Source of the DNA: Streptomyces sp. YPW6
GTDB taxonomy: Bacteria; Actinomycetota; Actinomycetes; Streptomycetales; Streptomycetaceae
Length of the DNA stretch: 64,000 nucleotides
Assembly: GCF_018866325.1 (NCBI RefSeq)
Contig: NZ_CP076457.1
Location: forward strand, 3,135,001 to 3,199,000
Reading direction: 5' to 3'
Program-made: the position numbers and the translations under genes
Shown here: in pieces, positions 7,801 to 15,660 of the stretch
How the letters are laid out: the number at the start of each line of letters is the position of its first letter
Numbering within the stretch: position 1 is the stretch's first letter
The notes under the pieces: model-generated
The model's input: only the letters and a program-made list of their open reading frames with translations
Databases searched by the model: none
What the model was told of the DNA's origin: nothing

Positions 7801-8927
7801 GGGCTCACCCGCTCGATCCCGCGGCGGTCGGCGATCCGGGCCACGATGAGGCAGTACAGCGGGGCGAAGACGAGTTCGGCGACCATGGCCTGCCAAGGGG
7901 CGTCGGCGGCGGTCTCGGTGCTGGCCAGCTCCCCGAAGCCGGCCGCCAGGCCGAAGGCCAGCAGGTTGTTGGCGACGTGCATGACGATCACGGCTTCGAG
8001 TCCACCGGTACGGATCACCAGCCAGCCCCACCACAGCGCCGAGTACAGCAGCAGGAGGAACCCGGAGAGCTCACCGAACCCGTGGGCCAGGGCGAACAGC
8101 AGGGACGCGACGGCGACGGCGGGCCAGGGCGTACGCGCGAACCGGCCGGCCACCTGGACCAGCCAGCCCCGGAAGACGTACTCCTCGGCGGCGGCCTGGA
8201 ACGGTACGAGCGCCAGGATCACGGCCAGGCTCAGCAGGAAGACGGGCCACCCGGGAAAGCCGCTCCCCGACTCCCCGACCGGCTCGTCGTTCCAGGTCCA
8301 GGCGATCAGCAGACCGACCTGTACGGCCATCAGCGGGAACCCCACGGCGGCGCACCGCGCGAGCCAGCCCCAACGGAGCCGCCCGACGACGGAGGACACG
8401 GTCCCGGCGGGCCGCCGGCCGATCACGCGGGCGCCCCACAGGACGATGGGCAGGGCGATCGCGATACCGAGGAGCTGGACGGCCAGGTCGGCGACGGGGT
8501 CCTCGAAGGAGAGGTCGCTGTCCGGGTCCGCGGGGGCCGCGTCCAGCAGCTCCGCGAGGACCAGCCCGGAGATCCCGACGACCACGACGGCCAGCAGGAC
8601 CAGCCCCACGACGGCTGCCAGCTCTCCGATCCAGCCGAACCGGCCGCCCTGGCCGTTGCGCCCCTGCTGGTCGTAGCGGGACCCGGAGGGCGCCCGCACC
8701 GGCCCGGCCGGCGGGCGGGTCCACTCCGGAGGCCGGTCCCAGCCGTGCCCGCCCTGCCACGGCTGCCCGCCCTGCCACGCCTGTCCGCCCTGCCACGGCT
8801 GTCCTGCCTGTCCGGGCGGGCGCGGCGGCTCGGCCGAGGAATCCGGCGGAGCCCAGGGCGACGGGGGCGACGGGGGCGGCGAGGACGACGAGTGCGGCGG
8901 CTGGGGCACGTCGGAAGGCGGGTTCAC
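7797..8927 (-). CDS. CPBP-family intramembrane glutamic endopeptidase
   Basis: A 376-residue membrane protein of the Rce1/CPBP (abortive-infection) family. The three conserved motifs are visible: AAEEYVFRG (E248, E249, R253), FALAHG (H282) and MHVANN (H317, N321). They sit on consecutive transmembrane helices, as in the active enzymes. The first 95 residues are a cytosolic Pro/Ser-rich region with four copies of a PWQGGQ-like repeat, encoded by an 18-bp DNA repeat near 8740-8815. Family members process prenylated proteins or bacteriocin-like peptides; the bacterial substrate here is unknown. The start is the GTG at 8927. It forms a two-gene unit with the membrane protein at 7441. Confidence 0.88.
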   Translation of the reverse strand: MNPPSDVPQPPHSSSSPPPSPPSPWAPPDSSAEPPRPPGQAGQPWQGGQAWQGGQPWQGGHGWDRPPEWTRPPAGPVRAPSGSRYDQQGRNGQGGRFGWIGELAAVVGLVLLAVVVVGISGLVLAELLDAAPADPDSDLSFEDPVADLAVQLLGIAIALPIVLWGARVIGRRPAGTVSSVVGRLRWGWLARCAAVGFPLMAVQVGLLIAWTWNDEPVGESGSGFPGWPVFLLSLAVILALVPFQAAAEEYVFRGWLVQVAGRFARTPWPAVAVASLLFALAHGFGELSGFLLLLYSALWWGWLVIRTGGLEAVIVMHVANNLLAFGLAAGFGELASTETAADAPWQAMVAELVFAPLYCLIVARIADRRGIERVSP

Positions 8928-9235
8928 ACCGCCGATCCTGGGTGTGCGGGGCGTACGAGGTCAAAGCATCGACCGGCACGGGTGAGCAGGGTCACGGCCA
9001 CCGCAACGCCACGGTCACGAGTGGGTCGAGATGCGGCGCGGAAGGGAACCGCCGGCCGGATCCGCCCCTCATCGCCACCGCCGCAAGCCTCATCCACCCC
9101 TCACCGCCACCACCGCAAGCCGGGTCCGTCCTCCACGGGCACCACCGGGAACCGAACACCCCTGCGGACGGCAGGGGTTGCTGTGACAGACTGCGTCGAC
9201 TGAATGGTCCACACCACGTGTATCTGGAGTTCGGT
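8928..9235. other. Intergenic region with two half-repeats and a hairpin
   Basis: This 308-bp gap separates the CPBP gene from the methyltransferase gene. It contains a diverged direct repeat (two copies around CACCGCCGCAAGCC/CACCACCGCAAGCC near 9070-9120) and a perfect 8-bp hairpin ACCCCTGC/GCAGGGGT at 9158-9178 just before the presumed methyltransferase promoter. I see no convincing gene. Confidence 0.5.
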
Positions 9236-10021
9236 ATGACGGCACAGGCGCCTCACCCCCCGATCGACACCAGCAAGCCGCACTCGGCCCGGGTCTACGA
9301 CGCGCTGCTCGGCGGCAAGGACAACTACCCGGTGGACCAGCAGGTGGCGGAGCTCCTGCCCGTCGAGGCGAAGGTGGGCGCCCGGCAGCAGCGTTCCTTC
9401 ATGAACCGGGCGACGGCCTGGCTGGCGGGCGAGGGCGTGACGCAGTTCCTGGACATCGGGACGGGCATCCCCACCGAGCCGAACCTGCACCAGACGGCCC
9501 AGGAGATCCGCCCCTCCGCCCGGGTCGTCTACTGCGACAACGACCCCATCGTCCTGCGCCACGCGGAAGCGCTGCTGGTCAGCCGGCCCGAGGGCGTGAC
9601 GGACTACGTCCACGCGGATGTTCGCGAGCCCACGGTCATCCTCGACGCGGCCCGCGAGACGCTGGACTTCGACCGCCCGATAGCCATGTCCCTGCTCGGC
9701 CTCCTCCACTTCCTCCCCGACGCCGAGAAGCCGATCGACATCGTCCGTACGTTCGCCGACGCCATGGCGCCCGGCAGTTACGTCGTCCTGTCCCACGGCG
9801 CGTCCGACGTGAACGAGGAGAAGGGGGAGCAGGCCGGGGACGAGTACAAGAAGGGCGGCATCCAGCTGGCCCTGCGGACCCGCGAGGAGTTCTCGCGGTT
9901 CTTCGAGGGCCTGGAGATCGTCGCCCCGGGCCTGGTGAAGGCCCCGGAGTGGTTCAACGGAACGCCCGCTCCCACGCAGGAGTTCAGCGGCATCTACGTG
10001 GCCGTGGCCCGGGTCCCGTAA
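9236..10021 (+). CDS. SAM-dependent methyltransferase of the DUF574 (S-adenosyl methyltransferase) family
   Basis: A 261-residue protein. It opens with the family signature SARVYDALLGGKDNYPVDQQ, followed by QFLDIGTGIPT, the glycine-rich SAM-binding loop of a Rossmann methyltransferase, and VVYCDNDPIVL with the acidic residue that usually binds the ribose. The ATG at 9236 has GGAG about 7 nt upstream. The family is hugely expanded in Streptomyces and often sits beside DUF5753 XRE regulators. Its substrate is not established. Here it stands alone, and its last 28 bp overlap the convergent gene at 9994. A paralogue lies at 18816-19622. Confidence 0.9.
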   Translation: MTAQAPHPPIDTSKPHSARVYDALLGGKDNYPVDQQVAELLPVEAKVGARQQRSFMNRATAWLAGEGVTQFLDIGTGIPTEPNLHQTAQEIRPSARVVYCDNDPIVLRHAEALLVSRPEGVTDYVHADVREPTVILDAARETLDFDRPIAMSLLGLLHFLPDAEKPIDIVRTFADAMAPGSYVVLSHGASDVNEEKGEQAGDEYKKGGIQLALRTREEFSRFFEGLEIVAPGLVKAPEWFNGTPAPTQEFSGIYVAVARVP

Positions 10022-11109
10022 CCGGAAGCGACCTCATCGGCGCGGGCCTCGGCGGCGACGCGCTCCCGCCAGGACGGCGGCGGAGGCGCGGGGTCGGCCT
10101 GGGCTCGGGCCAACATCAGCTCCGCCTCGGCGCGTTGCTGCGCACGGTGACAGGGCCCGCAGGTAGTGACCCACGACATGTGCGGCCGGAACACGTGCTC
10201 CTCACCGGGTCCGTCGCAGGCGATGAGGGGCAGCGGCAGAGGCGATGACGGTGGCGGAGGCGTGCTCTCCGCCACCTCCTCCGGACGCGGGGGCAGCTTC
10301 TCCACCAGCCGGTGCGCCAGGAACCCGAAGGCCGTACGCACCCCTTCCGCCGGCAGCGCACTGCTGAGCGCCAGCCGCAGGTCCCCGGCGCTCACCCCCC
10401 GCCGCAGCCACTCGGCGGCGAGCCCGGCGAGCTTGCGGGCTTCACGCACGCCGAGCGTGAGCTGACGGGCCTGATGCTTGAGCGACAGCAACACGCGCTC
10501 GGCGAGGACGAGTTCCTCCTGTGAGGGCGCTTGCGGTTCCTCCCCCGTCTCTTCCACTTCCGCGGCCGTTACGGCCGCTACGGGCTCCTCGGCTGTCTTC
10601 TCCGGCTCGGCCGCTTCGGTGGGTGGGTGGGAAGAGTCTTCGCCCTGTTCTTCGTCCGCGGGTAGGAGACCACCGACCCACCGAGGAGTCGGCTGACCGA
10701 CCGTCGGAAAGTGCGCAGTCGGAGCTGACCAGGCATCCGGCACGGCGGAACCGCCGGTGTTCTCGTACCCGTCGGCGGGAACACCGGCGCGAAGCCGGGC
10801 GGCCTGACCGTCGGTCAGCGGCTCGTTGCTGAAGACCTGGACGGTCCGCCACCACCCGTTGGGAAGGTGCTCCCGCTTCTCGTGCACGTACCCGTACGTC
10901 ACAAGGTCGGCCTTGGCCCTCTGGTAGGCGCGACCGGTCATCCGGAGAGCGCGGGCGTGCTCGCTCAGAGGCTTGTCCCGGTCCTCTTCGGGCAGCCCCT
11001 GGATGTAGAGCACGAGAATCTTCGCGTCGCTGCCGAGACGCGGGTGACGCACCAAAGTGTTGGAGGCCTTCGTGTAGCCCCGAGGGGGCGGGATAACATG
11101 CGACAGCAT
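9994..11109 (-). CDS. Replication-initiator-like winged-helix DNA-binding protein
   Basis: A 371-residue protein whose first 110 residues (HPRLGSDAKILVLYIQGLPE, then LSEHARALRMTGRAYQRAKA and a wing with HEKREHLPNGWW) look like the HTH_36-type winged helix of plasmid replication initiators and related chromosomal proteins. A long acidic linker follows (about residues 145-200), then a helical region and a C-terminal segment with CDGPGEEHVF and CGPCHRAQ, a possible Cys/His metal site. This architecture is common in Streptomyces chromosomes as an uncharacterised HTH protein. The start is the ATG at 11109. Its upstream region holds nested CGTGAT/ATCACG repeats (11207-11262). It overlaps the convergent methyltransferase by 28 bp. 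Function is unknown beyond DNA binding. Confidence 0.7.
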   Translation of the reverse strand: MLSHVIPPPRGYTKASNTLVRHPRLGSDAKILVLYIQGLPEEDRDKPLSEHARALRMTGRAYQRAKADLVTYGYVHEKREHLPNGWWRTVQVFSNEPLTDGQAARLRAGVPADGYENTGGSAVPDAWSAPTAHFPTVGQPTPRWVGGLLPADEEQGEDSSHPPTEAAEPEKTAEEPVAAVTAAEVEETGEEPQAPSQEELVLAERVLLSLKHQARQLTLGVREARKLAGLAAEWLRRGVSAGDLRLALSSALPAEGVRTAFGFLAHRLVEKLPPRPEEVAESTPPPPSSPLPLPLIACDGPGEEHVFRPHMSWVTTCGPCHRAQQRAEAELMLARAQADPAPPPPSWRERVAAEARADEVASGYGTRATAT

Positions 11110-11206
11110 CGCGGGTGGACTCCTGATCCACTAGTGGTGAAGGCCCTCGGGTGGGTGCTCGATACACCTCCGGGGGCCGCTCCATGTGCCGAACAACGCG
11201 GCACGC

Positions 11207-11262
11207 GGAGCGTGATGTTGGAGATCACGTTACCGCAGAACGTGATGCTTCGATCACGCTCC
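11207..11262. promoter_or_regulatory. Four-fold nested CGTGAT/ATCACG repeats
   Basis: Two dyads follow each other: CGTGAT-n7-ATCACG (11211-11229) and CGTGAT-n6-ATCACG (11241-11258). They are nested so that the outer arms GGAGCGTGAT (11207-11216) and ATCACGCTCC (11253-11262) are perfectly complementary over 10 bp. The inner arms ATCACGTT and AACGTGAT also pair over 8 bp. It lies between the TetR stop and the start of the winged-helix gene, so it may be an operator for the latter, a terminator for the former, or both. Confidence 0.7.
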
Positions 11263-11274
11263 GTCCACCCGGTC

Positions 11275-11895
11275 CTACTGTCGCGCGCTGTCGGCCCTGC
11301 GAAGATCACGGAACACCTCCGGGGTCGCCCACCCGCGCAGCGTCGCATGGATCGCCGAGTGGAACGCGGCATCGGCCGTGGCCGCGTCGAGGGCACCGGC
11401 CAGTTCGAGGGTCACGAGCCCGTGCAGGGTTCCCCAGACCGACAGGGCGATCGCCGTGGCATCCCCGGCGAGGACGGACGCGGTCAAGGCGCGGTCGATC
11501 GCCGCGAGGAGCGGACGGATCGGGTCGCCGGCACCGACCTCTCCCGACGGATCGAAGGCCTGCACACCACCGAACAGCACGGTGTACAGGTGGCGGTGAC
11601 CGCACCCCCAACGCCGGTAGGCGACGGCCAGCGCGTAGAGGTCGGCGAGGGGACCCGCGGAGGTCCGCACCGCCGACAGGTCCTGGAAGAGCCCGGTGAC
11701 GGCCCTGGCGCGCACCGCGCCGATCAGCCCGTCCTTGCCGCCGAACAACGAGTAGACCGCCGTCGTCGACGCCCCGGCGGCAGCGGCCACCGCACGGACC
11801 GAGACCGACTCCCGCGGACGGGTGGCGAGCATCTCGGTCGCACACTCCACCAGCCGCTCTCTGACGGCTTCGTCGTTCGTTCTGGGCCTACCCAC
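11275..11895 (-). CDS. TetR-family regulator with WHG-type C-terminal domain
   Basis: A 206-residue protein. The DNA-binding part is AVRERLVECATEMLATRPRE followed by VRAVAAAAGASTTAVYSLFG (HTH, residues about 10-55). The C-terminal half has WGTLHGLVTLELAG, characteristic of the WHG subgroup of TetR ligand domains. The start is the GTG at 11895. It is divergent from the alpha/beta hydrolase gene at 11964, with an inverted repeat at 11920-11941 between them, so it most likely represses itself and the hydrolase. The ligand is unknown. Confidence 0.88.
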   Translation of the reverse strand: MGRPRTNDEAVRERLVECATEMLATRPRESVSVRAVAAAAGASTTAVYSLFGGKDGLIGAVRARAVTGLFQDLSAVRTSAGPLADLYALAVAYRRWGCGHRHLYTVLFGGVQAFDPSGEVGAGDPIRPLLAAIDRALTASVLAGDATAIALSVWGTLHGLVTLELAGALDAATADAAFHSAIHATLRGWATPEVFRDLRRADSARQ

Positions 11896-11919
11896 GACCA
11901 GCAGCCTACCTCCTCTGAT

Positions 11920-11941
11920 AACGTCGTTTTGAAACAGCGTT
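11920..11941. promoter_or_regulatory. Candidate TetR operator (AACG-GTTT/AAAC-CGTT dyad)
   Basis: A 22-bp inverted repeat with 8 of 11 paired positions: left half AACGTCGTTTT, right half GAAACAGCGTT. It lies 25 bp upstream of the TetR start and 22 bp upstream of the hydrolase start, in an AT-richer stretch that should include both promoters. Confidence 0.5.
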
Positions 11942-11963
11942 CTGAAACTGTCGGAGGTCCGCC

Positions 11964-13316
11964 GTGCCCAAGCCCGTGCCCACGCACCTGTACGCGATAC
12001 GCCTCGCCCGCCTCACCGGACGCTTAGCGCTGGCCTTGGCCGCCATCACGACCCTGGCATTCACCTTCCTGGCGATGATCGCCCTCACGGACGGGGCGGC
12101 ATCGGGGCTCGTCGCATGGTCGGCGACCCTCGGAACCGGCGTCGCGCTCGCGGCCTGGCGGAGCCGGCAACGCCCATGGCCGGCGCGGCTCGTGCCGTTC
12201 GTGCCGGTGGCCGTCGCGGCGGCGCTGACGGCGGCGGTCTGCGTCCCGACCGTACCGACAGACCGTCGAACTCCGTCAGAACTCCCCTTCGTGGCCACGC
12301 AGCACTGGGAGCTGGAGACGGGCAGCCGAGTGGCGGTGTACCACTACCCGCCCGCGAAGACCGACGCCCGGCAGCCGGTCCCGCTCGTGTACCTCCACGG
12401 AGGCCCGGTCCGCAGCATCTCCGTGCAGGACCACCGGTTCCTACGACTCCTGGCACGACAGGGCCACGACGTCTACGCCTACGAGCAGGCGGGCGGCGGC
12501 CGGAGCGACCTGCTGCCCATGAGTCAGTACACGATCTCCCGGTCGGTCCGCGACCTCGCCGCCTTCGTCGACCGCCTGGACCGGGGCAGGGCGGACGTCC
12601 TCGGCTTCTCAGGAGGCGGGGTGGTACTCACCCGGGCCCTGGCCGACCCTCGCGTCGCGGCCCGCCTGCACCGGGCGATCATCGCCGAGCCCGGCCCCAT
12701 GGACGGACCCACCGCACGCGTCACAGGGCACAAGGGCCGCCCGTCCGCGCGTGGCCTCGCACCGGCCCCGACCGGACCACGTTCGACGCATGTCCCTCGT
12801 TACGCCGTCGCGTTCGGCCTCATGCGGCTCGGGCTCCTCTCCCCCGAGACCGGGCTGATCGGACAGGCCGAAGGCGCCAACGCCTTCACGGCCGCCGACC
12901 TCGGCAGCGACACCGCGTCCGCCTACTGTGCGCGCGACGCGGACCGCATACCCGTCGAGGACACCGCACAGAACTTCTCCTTCAGCGCCGCCGCCAGCCT
13001 CAGCATCCAGCAGACGGTCAAGGACTCGCCCTCCATCGCCCCGCGACTGCGGCACTCCCGGACCCCCGCGATGCTGATGATCGCCGAATGCTCCTCGCAG
13101 GTACGCCAATGGGCGACCGCCGTCCTCGCCTCCGCCCCCGGCATCGGACGCACGCAGTACATGCCCGGAGTCGGACACCACATGTGGAACGGCCTGGCCG
13201 ACAACAACGCCCGAGCCGCCGCCGTCATCACGGCGTACCTCCAGGACAGGCCGGCACCCCTGCCGAATTACCCGTCCCGCGAGGAGATCCCGGCCTTCCT
13301 GCGCGACCATGAGTAG
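11964..13316 (+). CDS. Membrane-anchored alpha/beta hydrolase (TTA codon)
   Basis: A 450-residue protein with three N-terminal hydrophobic segments (about residues 22-42, 48-64 and 76-95), then an extracytoplasmic alpha/beta-hydrolase domain. It has VYLHGGP (145-148, oxyanion region), the nucleophile elbow GFSGGG with S216, and a late GVGHHMW holding the probable catalytic histidine. The fold resembles prolyl iminopeptidase/S33 enzymes. The GTG at 11964 follows GGAGG by 5 nt. Leucine 21 is encoded by TTA (12024-12026), so translation should depend on the bldA tRNA and occur late in development. It is divergent from, and probably controlled by, the TetR gene at 11275-11895. The substrate is unknown. 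Confidence 0.85.
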   Translation: MPKPVPTHLYAIRLARLTGRLALALAAITTLAFTFLAMIALTDGAASGLVAWSATLGTGVALAAWRSRQRPWPARLVPFVPVAVAAALTAAVCVPTVPTDRRTPSELPFVATQHWELETGSRVAVYHYPPAKTDARQPVPLVYLHGGPVRSISVQDHRFLRLLARQGHDVYAYEQAGGGRSDLLPMSQYTISRSVRDLAAFVDRLDRGRADVLGFSGGGVVLTRALADPRVAARLHRAIIAEPGPMDGPTARVTGHKGRPSARGLAPAPTGPRSTHVPRYAVAFGLMRLGLLSPETGLIGQAEGANAFTAADLGSDTASAYCARDADRIPVEDTAQNFSFSAAASLSIQQTVKDSPSIAPRLRHSRTPAMLMIAECSSQVRQWATAVLASAPGIGRTQYMPGVGHHMWNGLADNNARAAAVITAYLQDRPAPLPNYPSREEIPAFLRDHE

Positions 13317-13441
13317 GCATCGGTCCACGCTGTGAACCGCGGCCACCACGTGATCGTTCCGCCCGCCGCCCCGCGCCGGGAGGGCCTGTGCAACGTGGCG
13401 AAGTCCGGTGGGCGGCGTTCGACGAGCGGCGGCAGCCTCAC

Positions 13442-13885
13442 TCACTCCCGCACAGCGCACCCCGCCCGCAGCCAGGCCATCTCGTGCAGCAACCCGGCGT
13501 CCACGAAGGGGTCCTCGGCTGTGGGCCGCGACCGCCAGTCCAGCGGCCAGGTCCCGCCGCCCAGCGCGGGCACCCCGACGAACGCGTCGCCCCGGGCACT
13601 CCGGCTCATCGCCTCCACCCCGAGAGGCCACCGGTGCTCGGCGGCGGTCCCGGGCGCGAGCAGGAAGTACATGCTCCGCTCGCCGATGCCGGAGCGGACG
13701 ATGGGCCCGGCCTGGAAGTCGGTGAACTGCATGACCTCGTACGCGATTTCCTCGCCGAGCAGGCCGATGGCCCGTACGGCGTCGAAGTGGATGCCGACGT
13801 GGCGGAGGGCGTGGCCGGAGGCGGGGATCCAGGAGGGGGTGGCGGAGGAGAAGGGGACCGGATCCGGTGAATTCTTCAGTTCCAT
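13442..13885 (-). CDS. Conserved hypothetical protein divergent from XRE/DUF397 module
   Basis: A 147-residue soluble protein I cannot assign to a named family. The ATG at 13885 (MELKNSPDPVPFSSATPSWI) is the sensible start; the 23 codons upstream are in the promoter region. It looks like a small globular protein with mixed alpha/beta content and a single Cys near the C-terminus. Divergent placement next to DUF5753 XRE plus DUF397 genes is common in Streptomyces, which suggests a functional tie, but nothing in the sequence shows what it does. Confidence 0.65.
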   Translation of the reverse strand: MELKNSPDPVPFSSATPSWIPASGHALRHVGIHFDAVRAIGLLGEEIAYEVMQFTDFQAGPIVRSGIGERSMYFLLAPGTAAEHRWPLGVEAMSRSARGDAFVGVPALGGGTWPLDWRSRPTAEDPFVDAGLLHEMAWLRAGCAVRE

Positions 13886-13967
13886 GCGCTCAGCGTTGCG
13901 GCAGACACGTACGGTGACCAGGGTCACAAGCACGTTGTGAACAGTGGTGTACATGTGAGGTGAGCCC

Positions 13968-14795
13968 GTGCACTCCAGTGATCAGCCGGAAAGCACCGCC
14001 GAGATGTTCGGCCTGCTGCTGCGGCACTTCCGCGTGCTGGCCGGGCTGTCACAGGATCAGCTGGGCAAGCGCATCGGCTACTCCAAGTCCCAGGTGGCGA
14101 TGGTGGAACGGGGCGCCCGTCCGCCGACGGACGTTTTCGTGCAACGTGCGGACGAGGTGCTGCGCGCACAGGGCGCGCTGATCGTCGCCGCACCGAAGCC
14201 GCCGAAGCAGACGGAGCGGCGGAACCCGCTGCCGGGGTGGTTCACGCCGTTCGCGGACGAGGAGGAGAAGGCGTGGGCGAGGCACTCGTACGAGAACCAG
14301 GTCATGCCAGGTCTGCTCCAGACGGAGTCGTACGCGAGGGCCGTCTTCACGAGTCGCTACCCGACCTATGACGACGACGAGATCGAGGCGAAGGTCGCCG
14401 CGCGCCTCGAACGGCAGAAGCTACTGTCCCGCAGGCCACTGCCCGACATCAGCTTCGTCCTGGAGATGATCGTGCTGACCCGGCCGATCGGCGGCCGTCG
14501 CGTGATGAAGGCCCAGCTCCATCACCTCGCCGAGGTGGCGCGGCTCCGGCACGTGCGCATCCAGCTGATGGATCCGGACCGGGAGGACCACGCGGCGCTG
14601 GACGGCCCGTTCGTCCTGCTGGAGACCGACAAGCGCCGGCAGCTCGCCTATATCGAGGGCCAGGGCGGCAGCTTCTTCGTCACGGAACAACCGCAGCTGG
14701 GGAACCTGTTCGGCAAGTATGGCGTCACCAGGGCCCAGGCATACACTCCGGAGAGGACGCTGGAGAAGATCGAGAAGATGGCAGAGGAACTATGA
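13968..14795 (+). CDS. XRE-family regulator with DUF5753 (Scr1 antitoxin-like) domain
   Basis: A 275-residue protein. Residues about 12-65 form a Cro/CI helix-turn-helix: LLRHFRVLAGLSQDQLGKRI, then YSKSQVAMVERGARPPTD. The remainder is the DUF5753 domain, with GWFTPFADEEEKAWARHSYE, QVMPGLLQTESYARAVF and a late GPFVLLETDKRRQLAYIEGQ. Such proteins pair with DUF397 proteins and have been described as antitoxin-like or developmental regulators in Streptomyces. The GTG at 13968 has GAGGTGAG close upstream. The stop overlaps the DUF397 ATG by 4 nt (ATGA), so the two are coupled. The spacer to the divergent gene has a short GTGTACA-centred symmetry that may be its operator. Confidence 0.9.
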   Translation: MHSSDQPESTAEMFGLLLRHFRVLAGLSQDQLGKRIGYSKSQVAMVERGARPPTDVFVQRADEVLRAQGALIVAAPKPPKQTERRNPLPGWFTPFADEEEKAWARHSYENQVMPGLLQTESYARAVFTSRYPTYDDDEIEAKVAARLERQKLLSRRPLPDISFVLEMIVLTRPIGGRRVMKAQLHHLAEVARLRHVRIQLMDPDREDHAALDGPFVLLETDKRRQLAYIEGQGGSFFVTEQPQLGNLFGKYGVTRAQAYTPERTLEKIEKMAEEL

Positions 14796-15031
14796 GTACC
14801 GACCTCCACTGGTTCAAGTCCAGCTACAGCGGCAGCGAGGGCGGCGACTGTGTAGAGGTGGCCCTCACCTGGTCCAAGTCCACCTACAGCGGAAACCAGG
14901 GCGGCGACTGCGTCGAGGTGGCCGCCTGCCCCCACACCGTCCACATCCGCGACTCCAAGGACCTCACCGTCCCCGCGCTCGCCGTCTCCCCCGACACCTG
15001 GACGTCCTTCGTGGAGTTCGCCGCGTCGTAG
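14792..15031 (+). CDS. DUF397 protein with internally duplicated motif
   Basis: A 79-residue protein, slightly longer than the usual 60-70 for DUF397. The hallmark W-K-S-S-Y-S-G-x-x-G-G-D-C-V-E-V-A block occurs twice, 20 residues apart (starting at W7 and W27), because of a 60-bp tandem duplication. The normal C-terminal part follows (HIRDSKDLTVPALAVSPDTW, then FVEF). DUF397 proteins are partners of DUF5753 XRE regulators, proposed as toxin-like or as regulators that modify the XRE protein. It is translationally coupled to the XRE gene (ATGA overlap). The duplication puts two CVEVA segments in one chain, which I have not seen described. Confidence 0.88.
   Translation: MSTDLHWFKSSYSGSEGGDCVEVALTWSKSTYSGNQGGDCVEVAACPHTVHIRDSKDLTVPALAVSPDTWTSFVEFAAS
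14810..14929 (+). repeat. 60-bp tandem duplication within DUF397 gene
   Basis: The segments 14810-14869 and 14870-14929 are adjacent direct copies. Over the first 54 bases, 47 match, and most differences are silent or conservative. The reading frame is kept. Confidence 0.85.
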
Positions 15032-15071
15032 CGACCGGCTCGACGGCGCGGGGACGACAGGGGGCACGCAC

Positions 15072-15488
15072 ATGGTCCGCTTGAGCAGAGGTACGGACGG
15101 GGTGCTCGAACCGCGTCTGCGGCTGGGCAGTGTCATGGCGCGCGGCGCGGCGTACGGCGTGGGGGCTGCGGTCTGCGTCGTGGTCGCCGCGTTCGTCGTG
15201 CGGGATCACGACGCCCGTGTCGACCTGCTGGAAGCGACCACCTATCTGGGACTGCTGACCGGCGCGGTCTTCCTGGTGACCGGGCTGTTCTTCTGGGTGT
15301 GCAGCCTCGGCGAGATCCTGCGCTGGCGTGACTTCTTCGCGACCACCGGCCCCCACGAAGTGGTGTCCGTCGTCGGACCGTCCCTGGTCCGCGCCGGTGT
15401 CTTCCTGCTCGTGCCCGTTCCCTTCGCCTTCGGCCTGGGCCGACTCGTCACATCTGCGGAGTACGGCTCCTGGCTGTGGGGTGGCTGA
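15072..15488 (+). CDS. Small membrane protein of unknown function
   Basis: A 138-residue protein with three hydrophobic helices (about residues 23-43, 57-80 and 100-122). No domain is recognised. The ATG at 15072 has a weak GGGG upstream. It lies 40 bp after the DUF397 gene on the same strand, so co-transcription is possible, but there is no overlap. Membership of the XRE module is only a guess. Confidence 0.6.
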   Translation: MVRLSRGTDGVLEPRLRLGSVMARGAAYGVGAAVCVVVAAFVVRDHDARVDLLEATTYLGLLTGAVFLVTGLFFWVCSLGEILRWRDFFATTGPHEVVSVVGPSLVRAGVFLLVPVPFAFGLGRLVTSAEYGSWLWGG

Positions 15489-15660
15489 GAACACGCGGCC
15501 CGCCCTGTGTGGTGCGCGACGTGGCACGCGGGGCTGACGACTGCCGTCGCGCAGCTTCACACGCCCCCAGGCCCTCACGCCCTTCCCTTCGCGGTGAGGG
15601 CTTCACCTCGATCGCCTATCGTGCGGCGGACCGCAGAACCTGCCCGCAAGGAGACAAGGC

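Noticed and set aside
8942..9235. Extended N-terminus for the methyltransferase at 9236
   Set aside because: The frame is open upstream, but composition is atypical, a hairpin lies in it, and GGAG precedes the ATG at 9236, where the family signature begins.
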